45,862 nt of DNA from Candidatus Cetobacterium colombiensis (GTDB lineage: Bacteria; Fusobacteriota; Fusobacteriia; Fusobacteriales; Fusobacteriaceae), in contig NZ_JAVIKH010000017.1 of NCBI RefSeq assembly GCF_033962415.1, forward strand, positions 1-45,862. Direction: 5' to 3'. Both the position numbers and the translations under genes were made by a program. The notes under the pieces are model-generated. The model was not told the origin of the DNA. It searched no databases and was given only the letters and a program-made list of their open reading frames with translations. The stretch's first letter is position 1; every line of letters starts with the position of its first letter. Below are positions 15,823-24,373 of this stretch, piece by piece.

Positions 15823-16371
15823 CTATCTTGTATAGAATGTTACTACTTTTTTACCATACTTTCTTTCATCTGTTTTTCTAAATTCTCCAACTTCTTCCTT
15901 CATATCTTCATACATATGGTGTTCACAAATTATTAATCCATTTTCTGCTAATAAATTTGCTTTTGAAATTGCTCTCATTACTCTTTCACAAACTTCATCT
16001 TTATAAGGGGGATCCATAAAAATTATATCAAATTTTTCTCCCTTTCTTCCTAAAATCTCAACAGCTCTTAAAACTTCATTTTTATAAGCTCTAGATTTAT
16101 TATCATAACCTAAATTATTTATATTTTTTATTATATACTTTAAAGCTTCTTGATCTTTTTCAATCATAACAGCTCTTTTCGCTCCTCTACTTAAAGCCTC
16201 TAAAGCTATATTTCCTGTCCCACTAAAAAGGTCTAAAAATCTAGCATCAGGAATGTACGGAGCAATTATTGAAAATAAAGATTCTTTTATACTATCTTGT
16301 GTAGGTCTTGTATCTGTTCCTTTTCTACACTCTAACCTTTTTCCTTTTGCTTCTCCTGCTATTATTCTCAT
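15823..16371 (-). CDS. rsmD: 16S rRNA (guanine(966)-N2)-methyltransferase
   Basis: SAM-dependent enzyme that methylates G966 in helix 31 of 16S rRNA. Starting at the ATG at 16371 the product is 182 aa and opens with the family sequence MRIIAGEAKGKRL. It then has RPTQDSIKESLFSI, the SAM-binding LDLFSGTGNIALEALSRGA (about 46-64) and the catalytic DPPY near 122. This start has GAGG 8 nt upstream; the frame stays open to 16416, but that would overlap queA and add non-conserved residues. It lies 19 nt after queA. Confidence 0.94.
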   Translation of the reverse strand: MRIIAGEAKGKRLECRKGTDTRPTQDSIKESLFSIIAPYIPDARFLDLFSGTGNIALEALSRGAKRAVMIEKDQEALKYIIKNINNLGYDNKSRAYKNEVLRAVEILGRKGEKFDIIFMDPPYKDEVCERVMRAISKANLLAENGLIICEHHMYEDMKEEVGEFRKTDERKYGKKVVTFYTR

Positions 16372-16390
16372 GTTTCTTACCTCACTTTTT

Positions 16391-17434
16391 TTAACAAATA
16401 AACATCGCATCTCCAAAACTAAAGAAATGATATTTTTCCTTTACTGCTTCATTATACACATTTAACATAAACTCTCTATTAGAAAAAGCTGAAACTAACA
16501 TTAGTAATGTTGATTTAGGTAAATGAAAGTTTGTTATTAATGCATCAATTACTTTAAATTCATACCCTGGATATATAAAAATATCTGTTGAATCTTTTTT
16601 GGAAATCAGATTCCCATCTTTATCTACAGAAGATTCTAAAGCTCTTACTGTTGTTGTTCCTACAGCAATAATTCTTCTATTTTCTTCCTTTGCTTTTTTT
16701 ATTCTTTCAACTGTATACTCTGGTATCTCAAATATTTCTTCATGCATTTTATGATCTAATACATCTTCAGTTTGAACAGGTCTAAAAGTTCCTAATCCAA
16801 CTTCTAAAAATACATCTAAAATTTCTATACCTTTTTCTTTTATTTTTTCTAAAAGTTCATTTGTAAAATGTAATCCCGCAGTAGGTGCAGCTACTGACTC
16901 TCCCTTTATAGCATAAACTGTTTGATATCTATCTTTTGTTTCTAAAGCTTCAACTATATATGGAGGCAATGGCATTTTTCCTAACTTATCTAGAACTTCT
17001 TCAAAAGCGCCTTCATAACTAAATTTTAATATTCTATTTCCGTCGTCTTTTATTTCTAACAGCTCAGCTACAAGTTCTTTATTATCACCAATTTCAAGTT
17101 TTTGTCCAACTTTTAATTTTTTAGCTGGTTTTAGTAAACACTCCCAAGTATCTAAACTTAGTCTCTTAATTAAAAGTATTTCTAAAATCCCACCTGTTTC
17201 TTTTTTTCCAAAAAGTCTTGCAGGTATTACTTTAGTTGAGTTTCTTACTAAAACATCACCTTTATTTAAATAATCTATTATATTAAAAAAATTTTTATGT
17301 TCTATTTTTTTATGTTCTCTATTTACTATCATTAATTTCGAGTGATCTCTAGGCTCTCTAGGTTTTTGTCCTATTAACTCCTCTGGTAAATGATAATCGT
17401 AATCAACTAACTTTGTCGACACCTTTTTCACCAC
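16391..17434 (-). CDS. queA: S-adenosylmethionine:tRNA ribosyltransferase-isomerase
   Basis: Transfers the ribosyl part of SAM to preQ1 in tRNA, making epoxyqueuosine at position 34. The 347-aa product has the opening DYDYHLPEELIGQ, ARLFGKK, APTAGLHFT (about 185), EVGLGTFRPV and the C-terminal NFHLPKSTLLMLVSAF. The start is a GTG at 17434, inside the end of prmC (32-nt overlap), with AGGAAG 6 nt upstream. It is translationally coupled to prmC. Confidence 0.95.
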   Translation of the reverse strand: MVKKVSTKLVDYDYHLPEELIGQKPREPRDHSKLMIVNREHKKIEHKNFFNIIDYLNKGDVLVRNSTKVIPARLFGKKETGGILEILLIKRLSLDTWECLLKPAKKLKVGQKLEIGDNKELVAELLEIKDDGNRILKFSYEGAFEEVLDKLGKMPLPPYIVEALETKDRYQTVYAIKGESVAAPTAGLHFTNELLEKIKEKGIEILDVFLEVGLGTFRPVQTEDVLDHKMHEEIFEIPEYTVERIKKAKEENRRIIAVGTTTVRALESSVDKDGNLISKKDSTDIFIYPGYEFKVIDALITNFHLPKSTLLMLVSAFSNREFMLNVYNEAVKEKYHFFSFGDAMFIC

Positions 17435-18542
17435 TCTTTCTTCCTATAACAACTCTCTCTATTCCACCATAATCTTTAACTATAGCAATTACATCAAAAC
17501 CATTTTTTTTCATAAACCCACTTACTTCTTCAGCTTGATTATAACCAACTTCAAAAGCTAAATAACCACCATCTTTTAAATATTTAGGTGATTCTTCAGA
17601 TATTTTTTTATAAAAATAATATCCATCACCATTATCTGTAAGAGCTCTTTGTGGTTCATGTAATTTAACTTCTGGCATTAATCCCTCGTATTCTTCTTGA
17701 GGAATATAAGGTGGATTTGAAATTATCATATCATAATCTGTATCTTTTATATTTGAAAATATATCTGACTTTATAAATTTCAAATTATTTTCTACATTAT
17801 TAATTTTTCTATTTTCTACAGCTACATCTAAAGCATCCGTACTTATATCTGCACCTAAAACCATCGCATTCGGAACTTCTTTGGCTATAGTTACAGAGAT
17901 TGCTCCACTTCCAGTTCCTATATCTAAAACTTTTGGATTCTCTATTTCTTTCAAAATAAATTTACATTGCTCTACTAAAATTTCTGTATCCGCTCTAGGA
18001 ATAAGTACTCTTTCATCTACTTTAAAAGGTAAACCATAAAACTCCCACTCTCCTAAAAGGTATTGAAGAGGTTTCTTTTCCTTTGCTCTTTTATGCAATA
18101 GTTCTTTTATTTTTTGCGTTTCTTCTGCTGTTATTTCTTTTCTTAAATTCATAGATAAAATTGTTCTTTTTACATTTAATACATGAGCAAAAATATACTC
18201 AGCATCTAACTTACTATCTAAAACTTCATTTTTAGCTAAATATTCTATACTCTTTTGTAACAATTCTCTATTTTCAAAAGTACAATCTTTTTCTGGTACT
18301 ATATTTTCATTTTCTCTAGGTAATTCATCAAAATTTAATCTATTCCTTGCCATTGCTTTCAAATAGTTTTTTATTTTTTCTTTTTGCTCTAAAGTTAACT
18401 CCATATCAAAATATGCATATAAAGTTATTCTTTCTAAATTTAATACATGTGATATAATTTTTTCACTCTCTAATCTGGGTTTTGAAAAGGAGTATTTTTT
18501 CAAATACTCCTCAGAAAATTTTAATATATCAAGTAATTTCAT
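17403..18542 (-). CDS. prmC: Peptide chain release factor N5-glutamine methyltransferase with a duplicated N-terminal domain
   Basis: Methylates the Gln of the GGQ loop in release factors. The C-terminal Rossmann domain (about 165-379) has RADTEILVE, the SAM loop VLDIGTGSGAISVTIA and the catalytic SNPPYIPQEEY. At 379 aa it is about 100 residues longer than usual (near 280). The extra length is a second copy of the substrate-binding helical domain: SHVLNLERITLY (31-42) recurs as AHVLNVKRTILS (119-130), with PRLESE/SKLDAE ahead of each. Only the second copy continues into PLQYLLGEWEFYG. It starts 2 nt after prfA, its substrate's gene. Confidence 0.95.
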   Translation of the reverse strand: MKLLDILKFSEEYLKKYSFSKPRLESEKIISHVLNLERITLYAYFDMELTLEQKEKIKNYLKAMARNRLNFDELPRENENIVPEKDCTFENRELLQKSIEYLAKNEVLDSKLDAEYIFAHVLNVKRTILSMNLRKEITAEETQKIKELLHKRAKEKKPLQYLLGEWEFYGLPFKVDERVLIPRADTEILVEQCKFILKEIENPKVLDIGTGSGAISVTIAKEVPNAMVLGADISTDALDVAVENRKINNVENNLKFIKSDIFSNIKDTDYDMIISNPPYIPQEEYEGLMPEVKLHEPQRALTDNGDGYYFYKKISEESPKYLKDGGYLAFEVGYNQAEEVSGFMKKNGFDVIAIVKDYGGIERVVIGRKSGEKGVDKVS

Positions 18543-18544
18543 AA

Positions 18545-19618
18545 TTACTCCATTGAACTTGAAAGCATTTCTGCTTGAGCAAATGTAGTTAGAGCATCTA
18601 TCATATCATCTATATCTCCATCTAAGAAGGCCTCTAATTGGTGAGCAGTGTATTTGATTCTATGATCTGTTATTCTTCCTTGTGGGAAGTTATAAGTTCT
18701 TATTTTCTCTGATCTATCTCCTGAACCAACTTGAAGTCTTCTCTCACTTTCAACAGCTGATCTTTGCTTCTCTAATTCCATTTCATATAATTTTGAAGCT
18801 AAGTGTTTCATAGCTTTCTCTCTATTTTTTAACTGAGATCTTTCATCTTGACACTGAACAATTACTCCTGAAGGTAAGTGAGTTATTCTAACTGCTGAGT
18901 CTGTCATGTTAACGTGCTGACCTCCAGCTCCAGAAGCTCTATATGTATCTATTTTCAAGTCAGATGAATTGATTTTTACGTCTTGAACTTCATCTACCTC
19001 TGGTAAAACTGCAACTGTTGCAGTAGAAGTATGAATTCTTCCTGAAGATTCAGTTTCTGGAACTCTTTGTACTCTGTGAACTCCTGATTCAAACTTTAAT
19101 CTTGAATAAGCTCCCTGCCCATTTATAGAGAATACTGCCTCTTTTATTCCACCAACACCAATCTCTTGTTTCTCAATTATTTCTATTTTCCACTTATGTC
19201 TTTCTGCATATCTTGTATACATTCTAAATAGATTTCCAGCGAATAATGCAGCCTCATCTCCACCAGCTCCTCCTCTAATCTCTATAATAACGTTTCTATC
19301 GTCATTAGGATCCTTTGGAAGTAATAAAACTTTCATTTCTTGCTCTATACCTGGAATAATTTCTTCTATTTCTTTTAATTCTTCCTGCATCATTTCTTTC
19401 ATATCAGGGTCTTTTTCCCCTCTGATATTTTCTTTTATAAAATCTAAGTCCTCTTGATATCTTTTGTACTCTTTGTATTTTTCTACTATAGGTGTTATAT
19501 CGTTTAAAGCTTTATTAAACTCCATCATTTTCTTTGGATTACTTAAAACTTCTGGAGAACCTAAAGCTTCTGTTAACTCATTAAATTTCACTACAACTTC
19601 TTCTAATTTAGCAAACAC
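18545..19618 (-). CDS. prfA: Peptide chain release factor 1
   Basis: Reads UAA and UAG in the ribosomal A site and releases the finished protein. With the GTG start at 19618 it is 357 aa and opens MFAKLEEVV, like its homologues; GGAG lies 8 nt upstream, whereas an in-frame GTG at 19627 overlaps that site. It has the stop-codon tripeptide PET in RVPETESSGR (187-189) and the catalytic GGQ in GAGGQHVNMTDSAVR (232-234). It is the first gene of prfA-prmC-queA-rsmD-xseB-ispA. Confidence 0.97.
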   Translation of the reverse strand: MFAKLEEVVVKFNELTEALGSPEVLSNPKKMMEFNKALNDITPIVEKYKEYKRYQEDLDFIKENIRGEKDPDMKEMMQEELKEIEEIIPGIEQEMKVLLLPKDPNDDRNVIIEIRGGAGGDEAALFAGNLFRMYTRYAERHKWKIEIIEKQEIGVGGIKEAVFSINGQGAYSRLKFESGVHRVQRVPETESSGRIHTSTATVAVLPEVDEVQDVKINSSDLKIDTYRASGAGGQHVNMTDSAVRITHLPSGVIVQCQDERSQLKNREKAMKHLASKLYEMELEKQRSAVESERRLQVGSGDRSEKIRTYNFPQGRITDHRIKYTAHQLEAFLDGDIDDMIDALTTFAQAEMLSSSME

Positions 19619-19658
19619 TATCTTCACTCCTTTTTAATATCTATACTTTAACTTATAA

Positions 19659-19664
19659 ATTATA
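19659..19664 (-). promoter_or_regulatory. Probable extended -10 promoter of the prfA operon
   Basis: Minus strand TATAAT preceded by TGG; the -35 region is a weak TTTTAT at 17 nt. It lies about 40 nt before the prfA start. Confidence 0.5.
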
Positions 19665-19692
19665 CCATACTTACTTTAAAAATAAAATAAAA

Positions 19693-19726
19693 AATCTTCT
19701 TCCTTTCTCATTCTAGGAAGAAGATT
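19693..19726 (-). terminator. Terminator of the ECF sigma operon
   Basis: AATCTTCTTCCT/AGGAAGAAGATT with a 10-nt loop, then six T on the minus strand. It lies 5 nt past the stop of the Spy-like gene. Confidence 0.85.
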
Positions 19727-19731
19727 ATGCT

Positions 19732-20142
19732 TTATTTTTTCTCTTGTGATTGCGATATTCTCTTTAATGATAACTCTCTAGCTTTTAAATACTGATCTGT
19801 TGTTATATACTTCTGCACTTCTATTTGGTATTTCAATCTATCTTTTATTATTTCTGCATCTAAGAGTCCAACTTTTTCTACTAATTCATTTAATTTTTCA
19901 AGATTTTTTTCAGTTCCCTCTAAAATATACTTATTTATTTCAATTTCTAAAGCTTTTTTATCTAGTGTTTTTAGCTTATATTGAATACTTGCTTGCTCTA
20001 TTATAACTTTAACTTTTTCTATGTTATTTTGACTAACCCCTACAGCTTGAAAATCCTCATCTTTTACTATCCCAATTCCCGATGTTGCATAGGCTGATAC
20101 ACTTGCTACAAGTATCAATAGTCCCATCACTATTTTCTTCAT
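19732..20142 (-). CDS. Periplasmic Spy/CpxP-like helical protein
   Basis: A 136-aa exported protein starting at ATG 20142 with GGAGG at good spacing; the frame stays open to a GTG at 20154 that overlaps this site. It has a signal peptide (about 1-19, ending VSAYA), then an all-helical, charged region of about 115 residues. The pattern VSQNNIEKVK near the start and KYITTDQYLKAREL near the end matches the LTxxQ spacing of Spy/CpxP/CnrX helical hairpins. The mature part has no His, Cys or Met, so metal sensing is unlikely. It follows the putative anti-sigma gene by 11 nt, so it probably senses envelope state. The family call is a pattern match. Confidence 0.6.
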   Translation of the reverse strand: MKKIVMGLLILVASVSAYATSGIGIVKDEDFQAVGVSQNNIEKVKVIIEQASIQYKLKTLDKKALEIEINKYILEGTEKNLEKLNELVEKVGLLDAEIIKDRLKYQIEVQKYITTDQYLKARELSLKRISQSQEKK

Positions 20143-20153
20143 AAAATCCTCCA

Positions 20154-20480
20154 CTAAATTTGTAGATCTGTAACAAAGAGATTTTCACTGTTAAAATCTC
20201 TCTTGTTCATTTTTATTTCATCAGCTTGAAATAGATCATCTATTGTGAATCCTATTTCTTTCTTGTCTGAAATTTTTTTGTGTAGCTCACCACTTTCTAA
20301 AGCCACTAATTTTTCAGTAGGAGAAATATTTCTCTTTACTAAATCATAAGATGTTCCTGTAAAAACACCTACTACAAAAAGAGATAAAGATAAAACAGAA
20401 ATCTTTTTGTTTTTTTTCTTTTCCTCTTCTAATAATGATTTATAAATATTTGCTCTTACTCTCTCTTTTGGAGATACCAT
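20154..20480 (-). CDS. Putative single-pass anti-sigma factor
   Basis: A 108-aa protein with a basic, helical cytoplasmic part (1-27, PKERVRANIYKSLLEEEKKK), one TM segment (about 28-46) and an extracytoplasmic tail. There is no zinc HxxxCxxC motif, so it is not a ZAS-type anti-sigma; the shape recalls CnrY. I do not recognise a named family. Its ATG directly follows the TAA of the sigma factor gene (TAAATG), typical of a coupled sigma/anti-sigma pair. Function is inferred from context. Confidence 0.6.
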   Translation of the reverse strand: MVSPKERVRANIYKSLLEEEKKKNKKISVLSLSLFVVGVFTGTSYDLVKRNISPTEKLVALESGELHKKISDKKEIGFTIDDLFQADEIKMNKRDFNSENLFVTDLQI

Positions 20481-20933
20481 TTATATCACACCTCCCATAT
20501 CTTTAATAGCTTTATAATATATTGTTTTTACTGTTGATATATTCATATCTTTCATATCTGCAATCTCCCTAAGTTTATAGCCATATATATCTTTTAAGAC
20601 AACTATCTCTCTTTCTTGGAATGGTAGCTGTTTTAACTTCTCTTCTAAGAGAATTGGAATATTAAAATCTTCATTACTTTCAACACTAAGAATCTCATCA
20701 TTTAATTCTAGATTTAGTTTCTTTTTTCTAAAAAAATCATAAGTTTTATTTATAGCTATTCTATAAATCCAAGTATAAATATTACTTTCTTCCCTAAATC
20801 CCTTTAGATTCTTGTATACACTAATGAAAACTTCTTGAGCTATGTCTTCGGCATCTTCGGCATTTTTTACTGTTGATAATATTTTGTAGTATATTCTATC
20901 AAAATACTCATTATATATTTGATCAAAATCCAT
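20481..20933 (-). CDS. ECF-type (group 4) RNA polymerase sigma factor
   Basis: A 150-aa sigma factor with region 2 (about 1-70: DAEDIAQEVFISVYKNL for -10 recognition, then FREESNIYTWIYRIAINKTYD) and region 4 (about 95-145: LPFQEREIVVLKDIYGYKL and a helix-turn-helix ending STVKTIYYKAI). Region 3 is absent, as in ECF factors. GAGG precedes the ATG. The gene heads a three-gene unit with the TM protein and the Spy-like protein. It starts 58 nt after ispG; a weak TTTAAG-N17-TATAAA lies in the gap. No GAAC-type ECF box is visible. Confidence 0.93.
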   Translation of the reverse strand: MDFDQIYNEYFDRIYYKILSTVKNAEDAEDIAQEVFISVYKNLKGFREESNIYTWIYRIAINKTYDFFRKKKLNLELNDEILSVESNEDFNIPILLEEKLKQLPFQEREIVVLKDIYGYKLREIADMKDMNISTVKTIYYKAIKDMGGVI

Positions 20934-20991
20934 TTAAATACCTCATTATTTTAGCTTTATAATTTTAGACTCAAATTTCTTAAAAAAAGTT

Positions 20992-22041
20992 TTAATTAAA
21001 ATCGTTTTCAATTAATTTTTTCAACTCTTTCAATATATCTTTCTCGTCTACTTTTTTTACAATCTCACCTTTTTTAAATAAAACTCCAACACCTTTTCCA
21101 CCAGCTACACCATAATCAGCTTCTTTAGCTTCTCCAGGTCCATTCACAACACAACCCATTACAGCTATTTTTAGCTTTTTATCCATCTTTGCGAACTCTT
21201 CTTCTACCTGATAAGCTAGCCCTATTAAATCTATTTCTGTTCTACCACAAGTAGGACATGATACAATTTCCACTCCTACCTCTTTTAATCCTAATACTTT
21301 TAAAATTTCTTTAGCAACTTTTATCTCTTCAACAGGATCTTCTGTTAAAGAAACTCTTATAGTATCTCCTATTCCATCAACTAATAATGCTCCAATTCCT
21401 ATAGCTGATTTAACTGTTCCTTGAAATGCTGTTCCTGCTTCTGTTACTCCAAGATGTAATGGATAATCACATAATTTTGATAATTTTCTATATGCATCTA
21501 TCATCATTTTTACATTGCTTGATTTTAAAGAAATTATTATATCAGTAAATTTAAACTTTTCTAACAATTTCATATGATACAATGCACTCTCTACCATTGC
21601 ATCTGCTGTTGGTTTTCCATATTTTTCTAAAATACTTTTTTCTAAAGAACCAGAGTTAACTCCAATTCTAATTGGAATTTCTTTTTCCATAGCTTTTTTT
21701 ACTACAATTTCTACCTTCTCATCGCTACCTATATTCCCTGGATTAATTCTTAATTTATCAATTCCATTTTCTATTGCTAATAATGCCAGCTTGTAATCAA
21801 AATGAATATCTGCAACTAAAGGTATACTTATTTGTTCTTTTATAAATCTTATACTTTTTGCAGCTTCTTCATTATTTACTGTAACTCTTACTAATTGGCA
21901 TCCTTCCTCTTGTAATTTTTTTATTTGTTCTACTGTTTTTTTTACATCTACTGTTGGTGTATTTGTCATAGATTGAATAATTATTTCGTTTCCACCACCA
22001 ATCAATAAATTTCCAACTTTTACTACTTTAGAAGTTCTCAT
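20992..22041 (-). CDS. ispG: 4-hydroxy-3-methylbut-2-enyl diphosphate synthase (flavodoxin/ferredoxin)
   Basis: Iron-sulfur enzyme that turns MEcPP into HMBPP in the MEP isoprenoid pathway. The 349-aa product has the TIM-barrel opening [27 protein letters not shown] near 98, and the [4Fe-4S] ligands in [12 protein letters not shown] (two Cys) and [17 protein letters not shown] (third Cys), followed by a ligand Glu. The ATG has AGAGGTG upstream, only about 20 nt below the terminator of the preceding gene. Together with ispA it shows that isoprenoids come from the MEP route. Confidence 0.95.
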   Translation of the reverse strand: MRTSKVVKVGNLLIGGGNEIIIQSMTNTPTVDVKKTVEQIKKLQEEGCQLVRVTVNNEEAAKSIRFIKEQISIPLVADIHFDYKLALLAIENGIDKLRINPGNIGSDEKVEIVVKKAMEKEIPIRIGVNSGSLEKSILEKYGKPTADAMVESALYHMKLLEKFKFTDIIISLKSSNVKMMIDAYRKLSKLCDYPLHLGVTEAGTAFQGTVKSAIGIGALLVDGIGDTIRVSLTEDPVEEIKVAKEILKVLGLKEVGVEIVSCPTCGRTEIDLIGLAYQVEEEFAKMDKKLKIAVMGCVVNGPGEAKEADYGVAGGKGVGVLFKKGEIVKKVDEKDILKELKKLIENDFN

Positions 22042-22069
22042 TTTTTCACCTCTTAATAAATTCTAAAAA

Positions 22070-22092
22070 AGCCCTAGTTTAATTCTAGGGCT
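22070..22092 (-). terminator. Terminator after the LysM/M23 gene, directly before ispG
   Basis: AGCCCTAG/CTAGGGCT with a 7-nt loop, followed on the minus strand by six T. It starts within the stop codon of the M23 gene. Only 28 nt lie between the hairpin and the ispG ATG, so ispG must be reached by read-through or from an upstream internal promoter. Confidence 0.8.
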
Positions 22093-23110
22093 ATCTAACT
22101 AAATAATTCATTGGATTATTAGCTCTTCCGTTTTTTCTAATTTCAAAGTGTAAATGTGGTCCAGTTACTCTTCCAGACATTCCAGTCTTTCCAATAACTT
22201 GACCTGCTTTTACTTTATCACCTGTTTTTACATATATTTTATCCAGGTGAGCAGATCTTGTTTCATAACCTTCACTATGCTTAATTTTTATTATTTTTCC
22301 ATATCCTGTCATATAACCAGTATAGATTATCACACCATCCTTTGAAGCCATTAAAGGAACATATCTCGCTCTTAAATCAACTCCTGCGTGTTGAATATAT
22401 CTTTTTAAAACTGGATGAAACCTCTTTCCAAATGGACTTGTTACTCCTGAATATTTCACAGGCATAGAAAAATATTTTTGTACTGTTACCCTTTTTACTT
22501 TTACTCCACCTTTTTGAGTTAATCTTTTTAAACTATTTTCACTGGGATTATAAATAAAAAGTTCCTCTCCAACTCTTATATTATCATTTTTTAAATTATT
22601 ATATTTTCTTAAATCCTCTACATCTACTTTATAATTTAAAGCTATTTTAAAAAGAGAGTCTCCTCTTTTCACTTTATAAAAAACACCATTAGATTTTACT
22701 ATATTTATTTTTTGCCCAACTTTTAAATTATTTGCAATTCCTGGATTATTCGCTTTTAAAATTTCTAAAGATATTCCATTTTTATCTGCTATTGTTCCTA
22801 AAGTATCTCCGTTGGCAACTATATAGCTTTCTAATTTAGGGATTTCATAAGCTTGTTTCAGATCAACTTCTTCTAAAGGAACCCCTTCTAGGGATTCCTC
22901 CTCTCCAATTTTATACTCTTTTTCCATTGTATAAAAATTTTCATCCACAAGCTCAAATCCACCACCATCTTCAACAGTAGATGTTTCTGAATAGTACTCT
23001 GTAAATTTTTTTAAATCTACTACCTCTGATTTATAAGGCTTAAAAACTAGTATTAACATAACTATAAACGCCACTATTATGATAGCAAATATTTTAAATA
23101 TCTCTTTCAC
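22091..23110 (-). CDS. LysM-domain M23 family murein endopeptidase
   Basis: Membrane-anchored periplasmic enzyme that cuts peptidoglycan cross-links. The 339-aa product has an N-terminal TM anchor (about 6-24), two LysM peptidoglycan-binding domains (about 95-140, YIVANGDTLGTIADKNG, and about 145-190, YKVKRGDSLFKIALNY) and a C-terminal M23 domain (about 220-339). The zinc ligands are intact: HAGVDL (H, D), SAHL and GPHLHFEIR. The start is GTG at 23110, overlapping the rho stop by one base (TAGTG). It is an active enzyme, unlike the EnvC-like protein at 43809-44897. Confidence 0.93.
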   Translation of the reverse strand: MKEIFKIFAIIIVAFIVMLILVFKPYKSEVVDLKKFTEYYSETSTVEDGGGFELVDENFYTMEKEYKIGEEESLEGVPLEEVDLKQAYEIPKLESYIVANGDTLGTIADKNGISLEILKANNPGIANNLKVGQKINIVKSNGVFYKVKRGDSLFKIALNYKVDVEDLRKYNNLKNDNIRVGEELFIYNPSENSLKRLTQKGGVKVKRVTVQKYFSMPVKYSGVTSPFGKRFHPVLKRYIQHAGVDLRARYVPLMASKDGVIIYTGYMTGYGKIIKIKHSEGYETRSAHLDKIYVKTGDKVKAGQVIGKTGMSGRVTGPHLHFEIRKNGRANNPMNYLVR

Positions 23111-24357
23111 TATTTCCCCCTTGCAAAAGATTTTTCATACATCTCAATAAGCTTGTCATTGCTCTCGGTAGATGAAATAGTGTCTATCAATTTTTTAGTT
23201 GCTGTAGCTTTATCTAGAGATGATAAATATCTTCTTATTTTCCATATAGAATCTAATTTTTTCTTTCCAATTAATAATTCTTCTTTTCTAGTTCCAGATC
23301 TTTGAATATCAATAGATGGATATATTCTAAGTTCAGCTAAATTCCTATCTAGATGTATATCTAAATTTCCAGTACCTTTGAATTCCTCGTATATGACATC
23401 GTCCATCTTACTTCCTGTGTCTACTAACGCTGTTGCTAAAATTGTTAAGCTTCCACCGTTTCTAATATTTCTAGCTGATCCGAAAAATTTCTTAGGATAG
23501 TATAAAGCTGTTGGATCTATTCCACCCGAGATTAATTTTCCACTTGATGGTATAACTATGTTATATGCTCTAGCTAGTCTAGTTAAAGAATCCATTAGTA
23601 TTACAATGTTTTCTCCATTTTCAATTTTTCGTTTTGCTCTTTCTAAAAGCATTTCAGTTACTTTTATATGATTTTTAGGATCATCATCAAAAGTTGATGC
23701 GTATACTTGAGCTCCTTTTACTGTTTCTTTTATATCAGTTACTTCTTCTGGTCTTTCATCAATTAGAAGTATCCAAACTTCAATATCTTTATTATTTTCA
23801 ATTATCGAATTTGCAATATTACTAATTAAAACTGTTTTTCCAGCCTTTGGAGGGGCTACAATTAGCCCTCTCTGACCTTTTCCTATAGGTGCTATTAAAT
23901 CTATTATTCTTCCAGATATATTTTTAGCATCTGTTTCTAATTTCAATTGTTCTGTTGGATATGCTGGTATTAATTCATCAAATGGGATTCTTGATTCTGC
24001 TTCTTGAATACTACCATTATTTATTAATAAAACTTTCCTAAGGCCGTAGTTATTTTCTCCTTGAACAGCTTCTCTTACTTCACCTAAAACAAAATCCTCT
24101 GTTCTCAATTTAAATTTTCTAATTTGAGATGCTGATACATAAACATCTTTTTCAACATTTGTATTTCTTAAAAATCCATAACCATCAGCCATTACTTCAA
24201 GATTTCCCCAAGCTAAATGCATTCCTTCTTTTGTTTCCATAGCTTCATTTATTAATTCTACAATTTCAGCTTTTTTTGTTCTACTAGAATAATCAATGCC
24301 CATTTGCTTTGCAATCTCTTGTAACTCTTTTAGTAAAAAATTTTCTAATTTCTCCAT
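23110..24357 (-). CDS. rho: Transcription termination factor Rho
   Basis: Hexameric RNA-dependent ATPase that ends transcription on C-rich, poorly translated RNA. The 415-aa product has the N-terminal Rho domain, the RNA-binding cold-shock fold (about 48-115, with GYGFLRNT), Walker A APPKAGKT (168-175), Walker B region [16 protein letters not shown], and the Q/R-loop [20 protein letters not shown]. It follows miaB by 16 nt. Its presence may explain why many genes in this window lack hairpin terminators. Confidence 0.97.
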   Translation of the reverse strand: MEKLENFLLKELQEIAKQMGIDYSSRTKKAEIVELINEAMETKEGMHLAWGNLEVMADGYGFLRNTNVEKDVYVSASQIRKFKLRTEDFVLGEVREAVQGENNYGLRKVLLINNGSIQEAESRIPFDELIPAYPTEQLKLETDAKNISGRIIDLIAPIGKGQRGLIVAPPKAGKTVLISNIANSIIENNKDIEVWILLIDERPEEVTDIKETVKGAQVYASTFDDDPKNHIKVTEMLLERAKRKIENGENIVILMDSLTRLARAYNIVIPSSGKLISGGIDPTALYYPKKFFGSARNIRNGGSLTILATALVDTGSKMDDVIYEEFKGTGNLDIHLDRNLAELRIYPSIDIQRSGTRKEELLIGKKKLDSIWKIRRYLSSLDKATATKKLIDTISSTESNDKLIEMYEKSFARGK

Positions 24358-24373
24358 TGTACCTCCAAGGTTA

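Noticed and set aside
16372-16416. N-terminal extension of RsmD (start at 16416)
   Set aside because: It overlaps the queA end, lacks conservation with the family, and the ATG at 16371 has a proper ribosome binding site.
19055-19063. PET in place of PAT/PVT as the stop-codon tripeptide of release factor 1
   Set aside because: The pattern is PxT, and PET also occurs in other bacterial RF1 proteins such as that of Bacillus, so it does not suggest altered stop-codon reading.
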